From NCBI GenBank assembly GCA_963805405.1, contig CAWDUC010000011.1, positions 124,001 through 188,000 of the forward strand: a stretch of 64,000 nucleotides of DNA. The letters run 5' to 3'. A program made the position numbers and the translations under genes. How positions within the stretch are numbered: position 1 is the stretch's first letter; every line of letters begins with the position of its first letter. The notes beneath the pieces were generated by a model. That model searched no databases. It was not told the DNA's origin and saw only the letters and a program-made list of their open reading frames with translations. Of the stretch, positions 54,919 to 64,000 are shown piece after piece. The stretch comes from JAEUMG01 sp963805405. Lineage in GTDB: Bacteria > Pseudomonadota > Alphaproteobacteria > Rhizobiales > Aestuariivirgaceae.

Positions 54919-57126
54919 ATGGCGAAGCCTATCGGACGGAGCGAATGGGAACTCGATGAGGCCGAGGCCGCCGCCTTGGCGGCCGGCACGCATGGCGATC
55001 CCTTCGCTCGCCTCGGCCTCCAGCAAGCCGGCGGACAATGGATCGCCCGCTGCGTCGTCCCTGGCGCAGATGAGGTCAGCGTCGAAACCTTGAACGGATC
55101 GCCCCTCGGCACGCTGGCGCGCCGGCACGAGGGCGGCCTGTTCGAAGGACCGGTCAAGGTCACGGCTCGCACCGCATTGCGCTATCGCGCCCGGAACCAG
55201 ACCGGCGAATGGTCATTGATCGATCCCTATTCCTTCGGGCCCGTGCTTGGACCGATGGATGATTACTACGTCGCGCAAGGCACGCATCTCAGGCTTTTCG
55301 ACAAGCTCGGCGCGCATCCGATCCATCACGAGGGTGCCGATGGCGTTCACTTCGCCGTGTGGGCGCCGAATGCGGCGCGCGTCTCGGTTGTCGGCGATTT
55401 CAACCAATGGGACGGAAGGCGCCATGTCATGCGGCTTCGGCGCGACACCGGCATCTGGGAAATCTTCGTTCCCGAGGTCGGCCCCGGTGTTGCCTATAAA
55501 TTCGAGATCAAGGGCCATGGCGGCAGTCTCCTGCCGCTCAAGGCCGATCCCTTCGCCTTCGCTTCGGAAATGCGACCCAAGACCGCTTCACGCGTTTCCG
55601 ATCCGGTACCGTTCGTCTGGAATGACGAAGATTACATGCGCAGGCGCGGCATGGGAGATCCGCGGCGAAAAGCCATCTCCATCTATGAAGTCCATATGGG
55701 CTCGTGGCGGCGGCATGATGACGGATCGTTCCTCAGCTATGACGAACTCGCCGAGCAACTCGTGCCCTATGTGCGCGACATGGGCTTCACCCATATCGAA
55801 CTCCTGCCCATCACCGAGCATCCGTTCGATGCATCCTGGGGCTATCAACCGACGGGCCTCTACGCGCCGACCGCGCGCTTCGGCGATCCCCATGGCTTTG
55901 CGCGTTTCGTCGATCGCGCACATCGCGAAGGCATCGGCATCATTCTCGACTGGGTGCCGGCGCACTTCCCGACGGATGAGCACGGGCTCGCCCGCTTCGA
56001 TGGCACCGCGCTTTATGAGCACGAGGATCCGCGCCGCGGCTTCCATCCGGATTGGAATACGGCGATCTATAATTTCGGCCGCAATGAAGTCTCGGCGTTT
56101 CTCATCAACAATGCGCTTTTCTGGTTCGAGCGCTTTCATCTTGATGGGCTTCGCGTCGATGCGGTCGCCTCGATGCTCTATCTCGATTATTCGCGCAAGG
56201 AGGGCGAATGGCTCGCCAATCCGTCGGGCGGCCGCGAAAATATCGAGGCCGTCGCGTTCCTGCGGCGCATGAACGAAGAAGCCTACGGCAAGAATTCGGG
56301 GATCGTCACGGTGGCGGAGGAATCGACGTCATGGCCAGGCGTTTCACAACCCGCCTATGCCGGCGGCCTCGGCTTCGGCTTCAAGTGGAACATGGGCTTC
56401 ATGCACGACACTTTGCAATACATGTCGCGCGATCCCGTGCATCGCAAGCATCACCACAGCGACTTGACCTTCGGGCTCCTCTACGCATTTTCGGAGAATT
56501 TCGTACTGCCGCTCTCCCACGACGAAGTCGTGCACGGCAAGGGCACATTGCTGCGCAAGATGGGCGGCGATGATTGGCAGAAATTCGCAGGCCTTCGCGC
56601 CTATTACGCTTTCATGTGGGGCTATCCCGGCAAGAAACTGCTCTTCATGGGCCAGGAATGGGCGCCGTGGGAAGAATGGAGCGAGGCGCGCTCGCTCGAT
56701 TGGCATCTCCTCCAATACAAGCCGCACGAGGGCATGCGGCGCCTCATAGGCGATCTCAATCACGCCTATCGCGCAATCCCTGCCCTGCATGCGCGCGACT
56801 GCGAAGGTGACGGCTTCGAATGGCTGATCGTCGATGATGCCGAAAACTCGGTCTTCGCGTGGCTGCGCAAATCGGGCGGCGGCGATCCCGAGGTCGCGGT
56901 GGTCAGCAATTTCACGCCCGTGCCGCGGCGTGATTATCGCGTGCCCCTGCCCCGCTCCGGGCGCTGGCGCGAGGCCGTTAACACCGATGCCGATATCTAT
57001 GGCGGATCGGGGATCGGCAATTTCGGCATGATCGAAGCCGGAAACCATCCATCGCATGGACAGCCTGCGAGTGCGCGCTTGACTCTGCCACCCATGGCCA
57101 CACTGTTTCTTGTACATGAAGGATAG
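54919..57126 (+). CDS. glgB: 1,4-alpha-glucan branching enzyme
   Basis: 735 residues. Carbohydrate-binding N-terminal modules with VHFAVWAPNAARVSVVGDFN, then the GH13 barrel: YEVHMGSWRR, WGYQPTGLYAPTARFG, GLRVDAVASMLYLDYSR (nucleophile Asp), VTVAEESTSWPGVS (acid Glu) and LPLSHDEVVHGKG (third Asp). It creates alpha-1,6 branches in glycogen. First of a glgB-glgC-glgA operon. Confidence 0.97.
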   Translation: MAKPIGRSEWELDEAEAAALAAGTHGDPFARLGLQQAGGQWIARCVVPGADEVSVETLNGSPLGTLARRHEGGLFEGPVKVTARTALRYRARNQTGEWSLIDPYSFGPVLGPMDDYYVAQGTHLRLFDKLGAHPIHHEGADGVHFAVWAPNAARVSVVGDFNQWDGRRHVMRLRRDTGIWEIFVPEVGPGVAYKFEIKGHGGSLLPLKADPFAFASEMRPKTASRVSDPVPFVWNDEDYMRRRGMGDPRRKAISIYEVHMGSWRRHDDGSFLSYDELAEQLVPYVRDMGFTHIELLPITEHPFDASWGYQPTGLYAPTARFGDPHGFARFVDRAHREGIGIILDWVPAHFPTDEHGLARFDGTALYEHEDPRRGFHPDWNTAIYNFGRNEVSAFLINNALFWFERFHLDGLRVDAVASMLYLDYSRKEGEWLANPSGGRENIEAVAFLRRMNEEAYGKNSGIVTVAEESTSWPGVSQPAYAGGLGFGFKWNMGFMHDTLQYMSRDPVHRKHHHSDLTFGLLYAFSENFVLPLSHDEVVHGKGTLLRKMGGDDWQKFAGLRAYYAFMWGYPGKKLLFMGQEWAPWEEWSEARSLDWHLLQYKPHEGMRRLIGDLNHAYRAIPALHARDCEGDGFEWLIVDDAENSVFAWLRKSGGGDPEVAVVSNFTPVPRRDYRVPLPRSGRWREAVNTDADIYGGSGIGNFGMIEAGNHPSHGQPASARLTLPPMATLFLVHEG

Positions 57127-57149
57127 GGCATCGGAAGGGAGGAACCATC

Positions 57150-58418
57150 GTGTCGACTCGAAAATTTGCCCCGCTCGCCCGTGATGCTATGGCCTATGTC
57201 CTCGCCGGCGGGCGTGGTTCGCGCCTCATGGAGCTGACCGACAAGCGCGCCAAGCCCGCCGTATACTTTGCCGGCAAGACGCGCATCATCGATTTTGCGC
57301 TTTCCAACGCGCTCAATTCCGGCATCAGGCGCATGGGCGTCGCAACCCAGTACAAGGCCCACAGCCTCATCCGGCATTTACAGCGCGGCTGGAACTTTCT
57401 GCGCGATGAGCGAAACGAGAGTTTCGACATCCTTCCCGCCAGCCAGCGCGTATCCGAAGATCGCTGGTACATGGGCACGGCGGACGCGGTGTTCCAGAAC
57501 ATCGACATCATCGCATCCTACGAACCGAGCTACATGGTGATCCTCGCCGGCGATCACATCTACAAGATGGACTACGAATTGATGCTGCAGCAGCATGTCG
57601 ATACCGGCGCCGATGTCACCGTCGGCTGCCTCGAAGTACCGCGCATGGAGGCGGTGGGCTTCGGCGTCATGCATGTCGATGAGACGGATCGCATCGTCAA
57701 GTTTGTCGAGAAGCCGAAGGACCCGCCGGGCATGCCGGACAATCCCGACATGGCGCTCGCCTCGATGGGCATCTACATCTTCGAGACGCAGTTTCTGTTC
57801 GAGCAATTGCGCCGCGATGCCGCGGATCCCGAATCGAGCCGCGATTTCGGCAAGGATATCATCCCTTACATCGTCAAGCATGGGAAAGCCTGGGCGCATC
57901 GCTTCACGCGCTCCTGCGTGCGCTCGGAACACGAGCAAGAGGCCTATTGGCGCGATGTGGGAACCGTCGATGCCTATTGGGAGGCCAATATCGATCTCAC
58001 CGACGTGGTGCCGGCGCTTGATCTCTACGACCGCGAATGGCCGATCTGGACCTATGCCGAGTTGACGCCACCCGCCAAATTCGTTCACGACGAGGACGGA
58101 CGGCGCGGTACCGCAATAAGCTCGCTTGTCTCCGGCGGCTGCATCGTGTCGGGAGCCGGCTTGCGCCGCACCTTGCTTTCGACGGGCGTCAGGGCGAATT
58201 CCTTTGCCAGTCTCGAGGAGGCTGTGGTGCTGCCCTATGTGCAGGTCGGGCGTGGTGCGCACCTCAAGCGCGTCGTCATCGACCGCGGCGTCGAAATCCC
58301 CGAAGGACTCGTGGTCGGCGACGATCCGATACTCGACGCGGAACGATTCCGGCGCACCGAGTCGGGCATTTGCCTGATAACCCAGCCGATGATCGACCGG
58401 CTGGCGGAGACGCGATGA
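57150..58418 (+). CDS. glgC: Glucose-1-phosphate adenylyltransferase
   Basis: 422 residues from GTG 57150 with GGGAGGA upstream. AYVLAGGRGSRLMELTDKRA is the nucleotide loop, KPAVYFAGKTRIIDFALSNA the regulatory/effector segment, WYMGTADAVFQN and VILAGDHIYKMDYE the substrate sites; a left-handed beta-helix ends it. It makes ADP-glucose, the committed step in glycogen synthesis. 23 bases after glgB; its stop overlaps the glgA start (ATGA). Confidence 0.97.
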   Translation: MSTRKFAPLARDAMAYVLAGGRGSRLMELTDKRAKPAVYFAGKTRIIDFALSNALNSGIRRMGVATQYKAHSLIRHLQRGWNFLRDERNESFDILPASQRVSEDRWYMGTADAVFQNIDIIASYEPSYMVILAGDHIYKMDYELMLQQHVDTGADVTVGCLEVPRMEAVGFGVMHVDETDRIVKFVEKPKDPPGMPDNPDMALASMGIYIFETQFLFEQLRRDAADPESSRDFGKDIIPYIVKHGKAWAHRFTRSCVRSEHEQEAYWRDVGTVDAYWEANIDLTDVVPALDLYDREWPIWTYAELTPPAKFVHDEDGRRGTAISSLVSGGCIVSGAGLRRTLLSTGVRANSFASLEEAVVLPYVQVGRGAHLKRVVIDRGVEIPEGLVVGDDPILDAERFRRTESGICLITQPMIDRLAETR

Positions 58419-59836
58419 TCGACGTCCTCGCCGTCGCGTCGGAGTATTATCCGCTGGTGAAGACAGGCGGCTTGGCGGACGTAACCGCGGCCCTGCCGGC
58501 GGCGCTCAAGCCGCATGGCATCACGACGCGCACTTTGCTGCCGGGTTATCCGAAAATTATCCAGCACCTCGCCAAGCCCGTGACATTGCATGATTTCGCC
58601 GATCTTTTCGGCGGCCCTGCAAGACTGCTTGCCGCCGGAGATCTCATCGTCCTCGATGCGCCGCATCTCTATGGCCGCGACGGCAATCCCTATCTTGGAC
58701 CGGACGGCAAGGACTGGCCGGATAATTGGCGGCGTTTCGCGGCACTCGGCCTTGCTGCCGGCGAGATCGGCTGCGGCGGCATCGCACAGTTCAAACCGCG
58801 GATCGTCCACGCGCATGACTGGCAGGCCGCACTTGCGCCGGTCTATCTGCGCTTCTGGCAAGGAACGGCAAAAAGCGTTCTCACAATTCACAATCTCGCC
58901 TTCCAGGGCCAGTTTCCCTCAAAGATCTTCGGCGAATTGCGCTTGCCGCCCAGCGCCTTTGCGATCGACGGTGTCGAGTATTACGGCGCGGTCGGCTTCC
59001 TCAAAGGCGGTCTTGCCTCGGCCGATGCCATCACGACGGTGAGCCCGACCTACGCCGCCGAGATTGCCACGCCCCAGTTCGGCATGGGACTCGACGGCAT
59101 GATCCGGGCGCGCCGCGCCACAGTGACCGGCATCGTCAATGGTATCGATGTCGAGGTCTGGGATCCGGCGACAGACGCCGCGCTCCCCGAACGCTACACG
59201 GCGCAGCGCCTGGCGCGCCGCATGTCCAACAAGCAGGCAATCGAGCAGCGCTTCGGTCTCGACCGCGATGACGGTCCCCTCTTCTGCGTCGTATCGCGGC
59301 TCACCTGGCAGAAGGGCATGGATATCCTCGCCGACACGCTCGACAATCTTGTCGCGCACGGCGCCAGACTGGCCCTGCTGGGCTCAGGCGAGGCGTGGCT
59401 GGAGCAATCCTTCGCGGCGGCTGCGCAACGCCATCAGGGTCGCATCGGCGTCATCGCCGCTTATGACGAGGCCCTGTCGCATCTCTTGCAGGGCGGCAGC
59501 GACGCCATCCTCATTCCGTCGCGTTTCGAGCCTTGCGGCCTCACCCAGCTTTATGGATTGCGCTATGGCTGCGTGCCGGTGGTCGCCCAGACCGGCGGCC
59601 TTGCCGATACGATCATCGATGCCAATGATGCGGCGATCAGTGCCGGGGTTGCCAGCGGGCTTCACTTCGCTCCAGCCGATGCGGGTGCGCTTGAAGATGC
59701 CATCACCCGCACAGTTGCGCTCTATCGCGAACCAAAGATTTGGGCGCAGATGCAGCGCATGGGCATGAAGATGGACGTATCGTGGGAGAAGAGTGCGGCC
59801 CGCTATGCCGCGCTCTACCGGCGATTGCTCGGATAA
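58415..59836 (+). CDS. glgA: Glycogen synthase (ADP-glucose, GT5)
   Basis: 473 residues. ASEYYPLVKTGGLADVTAAL contains the ADP-glucose-binding KTGGL, IVHAHDWQAALAP is typical, and PSRFEPCGLTQLYGLRYGCV is the C-terminal EX7E site. It overlaps glgC by 4 bases. It extends alpha-1,4 glucan chains. A longer upstream start at 58037 would overlap glgC and is rejected. Confidence 0.97.
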   Translation: MIDVLAVASEYYPLVKTGGLADVTAALPAALKPHGITTRTLLPGYPKIIQHLAKPVTLHDFADLFGGPARLLAAGDLIVLDAPHLYGRDGNPYLGPDGKDWPDNWRRFAALGLAAGEIGCGGIAQFKPRIVHAHDWQAALAPVYLRFWQGTAKSVLTIHNLAFQGQFPSKIFGELRLPPSAFAIDGVEYYGAVGFLKGGLASADAITTVSPTYAAEIATPQFGMGLDGMIRARRATVTGIVNGIDVEVWDPATDAALPERYTAQRLARRMSNKQAIEQRFGLDRDDGPLFCVVSRLTWQKGMDILADTLDNLVAHGARLALLGSGEAWLEQSFAAAAQRHQGRIGVIAAYDEALSHLLQGGSDAILIPSRFEPCGLTQLYGLRYGCVPVVAQTGGLADTIIDANDAAISAGVASGLHFAPADAGALEDAITRTVALYREPKIWAQMQRMGMKMDVSWEKSAARYAALYRRLLG

Positions 59837-59837
59837 G

Positions 59838-61808
59838 TCACGGCGTCCTGGTCTCCGTGGTCAGTGTCACCTGGCCGCCCAAGATCGTCGCGACGACACC
59901 GATATCCTTGATCTTCAGGGCATCGACCTCCTGCGGATCGGCATCGAGCACGGTAAAATCGGCAAGCTTGCCCGTCTCGATGGAGCCCAAATTGTCTTCC
60001 TGGCCCAAAGTATAAGCGGCATCGACGGTCACCATGCGCATGGCGCGCGCCACATCGACGCGCTCGGCGGGTGCGCGCACCTTGCCGGAATCGAAACCGA
60101 TGCGGTTTACGGCAACCCAGACTTCGAGCAAGGGACTTGGAACGCCGACCGGCGTATCGGAATGGAGCGACACGGCGATATCCTGATCGACGAGGGACTT
60201 CATGCGCGAGGCGAGCGAGGCGCGGTCGGTGCCGATTTGGGGAATGGTGAGATCGGCGCGCTCATAGACGTAATAGGGATTGGTCGAAACGCTGGCGCCC
60301 AAGGCCTTGAGGCGGCGGCCCTGCGCTGTCGTCGAGATGCCGAAATGTTCAAACGTAAAGCGATGATCGAAGCGCGGCTTCTCCTCCTGCAGAGCGGCCA
60401 GTGCGTCGAGAGTCAATTGATTGCCGCCCGAGCCATTGGCATGGACATGGATCTGAAAGCCTGCATACCACCAGGGCCGCATCGCCGCGACAAACTCGTC
60501 CTTCGATTCATACATGAAGAGGCCGTGATACTTCTCGGAATTTATGTAGCCCGGCCATTGCAATTCCATGGCGAGACTCAGGAACGCATCGTCGGCATAG
60601 AATTTGACGCCGTTGAAGATGGTGCGATCGGTGCTCTGCTTGCGCATGTCGAGCGCCTTTTCGACAGCGCCGTCGCCATAAAGCCCGCTCAACGTATAGC
60701 CGTCGACGACATGGACGATGCGCGCCCAGGCATTCTCGTTATCGTAGAAGCTTTTGGAGAGCGATTGTTCGAGTTCGAGATTGACGCCGCCGTAAAAGAG
60801 ATCGCCGACCGTCGTGACACCGGCCTGCTGCATCAAAGAGCCGAAATAGGTAAGATTCTTCTTTGCCGCCTCCGGCTTCATCAATTCGGCGATGACTTCG
60901 GGCAGGATCAATCGCGCCGCATTGGTACCGAGAAACTGGCCGTTGGACGAGCCGTCCTCGTTGGTGCCGGCACCGGTTACGCCTTTGAGCTTGTCTGGCG
61001 TCACGCCATATTTTGTGATCGCCGCGCTGTTGGCATAGGCGAAATGTTCGGAAGCATCCCACACGATGATCGGCTGCGTCTTCGAAACCTGATCAAGCTC
61101 TTCGCGGTTGAAGTCATCGCCCATGGCAACGACGTCATAGCCCCAGGTGAGGATGGTCTCTTCCGGCGTCTTGGCATCGGCGACGAATTGCTTGAGGCGC
61201 GCGACTGCTTCATCGCGCGTGCGCACGCCCGGAATGTCGGCGCCATAGGGATTGCGCAGCGGGAAGTAACTCAGTGATGGCCGGCTGATGGCGAGCGAAC
61301 CCATCACCGGATGGCTGTGCGCCTCGATGAAGCCAGGATAGATCACCTTGTCCTTGAAGCGTTCGTCGACCTCAAAGGGATATTTGTCGAGCCACGGCTT
61401 GAGGTCGTCGAAACTCCCGACCGAGAGGATGCGCCCATCCATCACCGCGACGGCAGTTCCTTCCGGCCAGCCCGGATCCATGGTGACGATCTTTTTGGCG
61501 GTGAAGACGGTGATCTTGCCTGAAAGCGCAGCCTTGTTGCCCGGCGTGCGTTCGCCGGTCGGCATGTTGGCGGTGGCATCGACATCATCGGTCGCGCCAG
61601 CCGCTGCGGCGCTGGCATTGATCGCCACCGCCTCGCGGAACAAGGGCGCCAGCTCGGTCACGCAATAGGTGCCGGATTGCTCGGTGAGATTGAGCTGCGG
61701 GGGATAGTGATAGATGCCGAGCAAGGGCCGCTGCGTCGGATGTGCTAAAGCCGCCGACGTCATCACGAGAAGGCCAAGGGCTGTTACTGCAAAAAAGCGG
61801 TTGCGCAT
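59838..61808 (-). CDS. Secreted amidohydrolase (YtcJ-like) with extra N-terminal region
   Basis: About 656 residues. Signal peptide FFAVTALGLLVMTSAALA; then about 80 residues of non-catalytic sequence before ITVFTAKKIVTMDPGWPEGT. Metal motif YPGFIEAHSHPVMGS, HVHANGSGGNQLTLDALAAL in the barrel, SLHSDTPVGVPSPLLEVWVA, and SIETGKLADFTVLDADP. It should act in the periplasm. Start ATG 61808, next to the basic residues of the signal. Convergent with glgA, 1 base apart. Substrate unknown. Confidence 0.9.
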   Translation of the reverse strand: MRNRFFAVTALGLLVMTSAALAHPTQRPLLGIYHYPPQLNLTEQSGTYCVTELAPLFREAVAINASAAAAGATDDVDATANMPTGERTPGNKAALSGKITVFTAKKIVTMDPGWPEGTAVAVMDGRILSVGSFDDLKPWLDKYPFEVDERFKDKVIYPGFIEAHSHPVMGSLAISRPSLSYFPLRNPYGADIPGVRTRDEAVARLKQFVADAKTPEETILTWGYDVVAMGDDFNREELDQVSKTQPIIVWDASEHFAYANSAAITKYGVTPDKLKGVTGAGTNEDGSSNGQFLGTNAARLILPEVIAELMKPEAAKKNLTYFGSLMQQAGVTTVGDLFYGGVNLELEQSLSKSFYDNENAWARIVHVVDGYTLSGLYGDGAVEKALDMRKQSTDRTIFNGVKFYADDAFLSLAMELQWPGYINSEKYHGLFMYESKDEFVAAMRPWWYAGFQIHVHANGSGGNQLTLDALAALQEEKPRFDHRFTFEHFGISTTAQGRRLKALGASVSTNPYYVYERADLTIPQIGTDRASLASRMKSLVDQDIAVSLHSDTPVGVPSPLLEVWVAVNRIGFDSGKVRAPAERVDVARAMRMVTVDAAYTLGQEDNLGSIETGKLADFTVLDADPQEVDALKIKDIGVVATILGGQVTLTTETRTP

Positions 61809-61880
61809 CGTGACCTCTAGTTGCGAATCAATCATTCGTCCGGAGTGTAACCGATCGCCGTGACTATCCGCGGATCGAGC

Positions 61881-63736
61881 TCAGAACCCCGCAATCTTTG
61901 CAGGATCGCGCACCGCGCCCTTGGCCGCACTCGTCGTCAAGGCCGCGTAAGCCTTGAGCGCGGTCGAGACCTTGCGCTTGCGCGCGCCGGGCTTCCAGGC
62001 CTTGTCGCCCTTGGCTTCCATCGCGGCCCGACGATGCGGCGAGTACATCATCGGCTACGGCCAAATGAATGCGGCGCGCCGGTATATCGATCTCGATTCG
62101 GTCGCCTTCCTCGACAAGGCCGATCAAGCCGCCCTCGGCTGCTTCCGGCGAAACATGGCCGATCGACAGTCCCGAGGTTCCGCCCGAGAAGCGGCCGTCG
62201 GTGACGAGCGCGCAAGCCTTGCCCAATCCCTTGGATTTGATGTAGCTGGTCGGATAGAGCATTTCCTGCATGCCGGGTCCGCCGCGCGGGCCTTCATAGC
62301 GGATCAGGACGATATCTCCAGCCTTGATCTTGCCGGTGAGAATGCCTTCGACCGCCGCGTCCTGGCTTTCGAAAATGCGCGCCGGTCCGGTGAAGCGCAG
62401 GATGCTTTCATCGACGCCCGCCGTCTTCACGATGCAGCCGTCCTCGGCGAGATTGCCATAGAGCACGGCCAATCCGCCATCCTTCGAAAAGGCATGGTCG
62501 ATTTCACGGATGGCGCCGGTCTTGCGATCACTATCGAGTTCCTGGAAGCGCCGCTCCTGGCTGAAGGCAACCTGCGTCGGCACGCCGCCGGGTGCCGCTA
62601 GATAGAAATTCCGCACGCTCTCGCTCTGCGTGCGGCTGATATCCCAGCGCGACAAGGCATTGGCGAGCGTGCCGCTGTGAACCGAACCGACGGATGAATC
62701 GATGAGGCCGGCTTTGTCGAGTTCGCCCAGGATCGCCATGATACCGCCGGCGCGGTGCACGTCTTCGATATGCACATCCGATTTCGACGGCGCCACCTTG
62801 CACAAGACCGGTACGCGCCGCGACAGGCGATCGATATCGGCCATGGTGAAGGGAACCTCGCCCTCATGCGCGGCGGCGAGAAGATGCAAAACGGTGTTGG
62901 TCGAGCCGCCCATCGCAATGTCGAGCGTCATGGCATTCTCGAAAGCGGCAAAGCTGGCGATCGAACGCGGCAATACGGACGCATCATCCTGCTCATACCA
63001 GCGCCGTGCCAGATCGACGACGAGATGGCCGGCTTCGACGAAGAGACGCTTGCGATCGGCATGGGTGGCAAGCACCGTGCCATTGCCGGGCAATGCCAGG
63101 CCCAAGAGCTTCGGTCAGGCAGTTCATCGAATTGGCGGTAAACATGCCCGAGCATGAGCCGCAGGTCGGGCAAGCCGAGCGCTCGATGATCTTGACGTCT
63201 TCTTCGCTCACCTTGTCGTCGGCGGCTGCCACCATGGCATCGACGAGATCGAGCGCCTTGACCTTGCCGTTGAGCGTGGCCTTGCCCGCTTCCATCGGGC
63301 CGCCCGAGACGAAGACGGTCGGTATGTTGAGGCGCAAGGTCGCCATCAGCATGCCAGGGGTGATCTTGTCGCAATTGGAAATGCACACCAAGGCGTCGGC
63401 GCAATGGGCATTCGCCATGTATTCGACAGAGTCGGCGATGATCTCGCGCGACGGCAGGCTGTAGAGCATGCCGTCATGGCCCATGGCGATGCCGTCATCG
63501 ACGGCGATGGTGTTGAACTCCTTGGCGACGCCGCCGGCGGCTTCGATCTCGCGGGCTACAAGCTGGCCAAGATCCTTCAAATGCACATGGCCCGGCACGA
63601 ACTGGGTAAATGAGTTGGAGATCGCGATGATCGGCTTTCCGAAATCCGAATCCTTCATGCCGGTGGCGCGCCACAAGCCCCTGGCGCCGGCCATGTTGCG
63701 GCCATGGGTGGTCGTACGCGAACGATAGGCAGGCAT
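61881..63736 (-). CDS. ilvD: Dihydroxy-acid dehydratase, two frameshifts
   Basis: MPAYRSRTTTHGRNMAGARG is the standard start. The iron-sulfur cysteines lie in VCISNCDKITPGML and CPTCGSCSGMFTANSMN. Then LDIAMGGSTNTVLHLLAAAH, GPRGGPGMQEML and VTDGRFSGGTSGLSIGHVSP. Breaks near 63110 and 62030; the final segment ends DPAKIAGF at 61881-61883. About 618 residues, the usual IlvD length. Third step of valine/isoleucine synthesis. Since this gene is required for making branched-chain amino acids, the shifts are most likely sequence errors. Confidence 0.93.
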
Positions 63737-63838
63737 GGACAGGCTCCGGATGTGAAAGGCGTTCCGCGATACTACACTATCCGCGGTTTTGTCGAATGCC
63801 GCCGAGGCATGGCAGCATTTCGGTTAAGATTGTCTCAC

Positions 63839-64000
63839 CTATTCACGCCCGGTGCACTGCCAGGCAGCAGGTCCGGCGAGCCCGGGCGGCAATTTGGTCT
63901 TGGCGTCGCCGCAGGCGGCTTCGATCTGCGCTTCCGTCAGATTGCGCGCGCCGCTCAGATCGGTGTCGCGCAGGTCGGCGAACTGCAATGTCGCATTCTT
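63839..64000 (-). CDS. Pentapeptide-repeat protein, C-terminal end (runs off the right edge)
   Basis: The last 53 residues are visible: LQFADLRDTDLSGARNLTEA shows the A(D/N)Lxx repeats, followed by QIEAACGDAKTKLPPGL, a common C-terminal cap of alphaproteobacterial pentapeptide proteins. Stop TAG at 63841-63839. Role unknown; it stands upstream of ilvD on the same strand with about 100 bases between. Confidence 0.8.
   Translation of the reverse strand, partial: KNATLQFADLRDTDLSGARNLTEAQIEAACGDAKTKLPPGLAGPAAWQCTGRE

Noticed and set aside
59793..61277. 494-codon frame on the plus strand
   Set aside because: Antisense to the secreted amidohydrolase. No recognisable domain.

Overview
The window looks like chromosomal DNA of a GC-rich alphaproteobacterium of the order Hyphomicrobiales (Rhizobiales). 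The best evidence is a complete PhyR-NepR-EcfG general stress response locus (26.4-28.2 kb) with an HWE-type histidine kinase nearby. Supporting evidence is a frc-like sugar ABC operon with a ROK regulator, a polyol-type ABC operon with a separate-subunit dihydroxyacetone kinase, and rhizobial-style intergenic palindromes. I see no tRNA or rRNA genes, no CRISPR array, no insertion sequence and no prophage.

Layout. 1-448: start of rpsA on the minus strand. 0.9-13 kb: a glycan synthesis and export region. It holds two COG4671-type glycosyltransferases around a GT4 enzyme, two methyltransferase-like genes, a very unusual ABC exporter whose nucleotide-binding domain has lost its catalytic residues, a stand-alone cyclic-nucleotide-binding protein, a metallo-beta-lactamase-fold hydrolase, a polysaccharide deacetylase, another glycosyltransferase and a DUF3095 protein with cyclase-like motifs. 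13-15.6 kb: an SDR, a PfkB sugar kinase and a conserved hypothetical. 15.7-15.95 kb: nested palindromic repeats. 16-22 kb: a minus-strand operon running from the ROK regulator through ABC ATPase, binding protein and permease to an SDR and a D-threonine aldolase/D-serine dehydratase-like enzyme.

22-28.4 kb is the stress response island: HWE kinase, several small proteins, a Crp/Fnr regulator, a receiver domain without catalytic residues, EcfG, NepR and PhyR. I find five perfect EcfG-type promoters (GGAAC, 16-17 bases, CGTT) and one near match. One of them drives a 25-residue membrane micro-protein at 28245-28322. 28.4-32.7 kb: an amidohydrolase, a FucU mutarotase and a bifunctional enoyl-CoA hydratase/3-hydroxyacyl-CoA dehydrogenase.

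32.7-46.8 kb is one long minus-strand catabolic block: AraD1, DgoK and MtnA, then a ~240-base control region carrying seven GTTTAGT-like heptamers, then a polyol-type ABC importer with two ATPases and an extra small membrane protein, a sugar isomerase/epimerase, DhaL, DhaM, HPr, enzyme I, an HTH protein and DhaK. Together these genes would import a small polyol or sugar and phosphorylate a ketose product through a dedicated PEP-EI-HPr-DhaM-DhaL relay. 46.9-59.8 kb: glycogen metabolism (glgP, then glgBCA) split by a mixed cargo of small genes. 59.8-64 kb: a secreted amidohydrolase, ilvD and the end of a pentapeptide-repeat gene.

Many reading frames are interrupted by single-base shifts, concentrated at about 2.9-6.8, 33-37 and 42-45 kb. 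Homology resumes at once in another frame and the housekeeping gene ilvD is also hit, so I read most of them as sequence errors and give the full extent of each interrupted gene.
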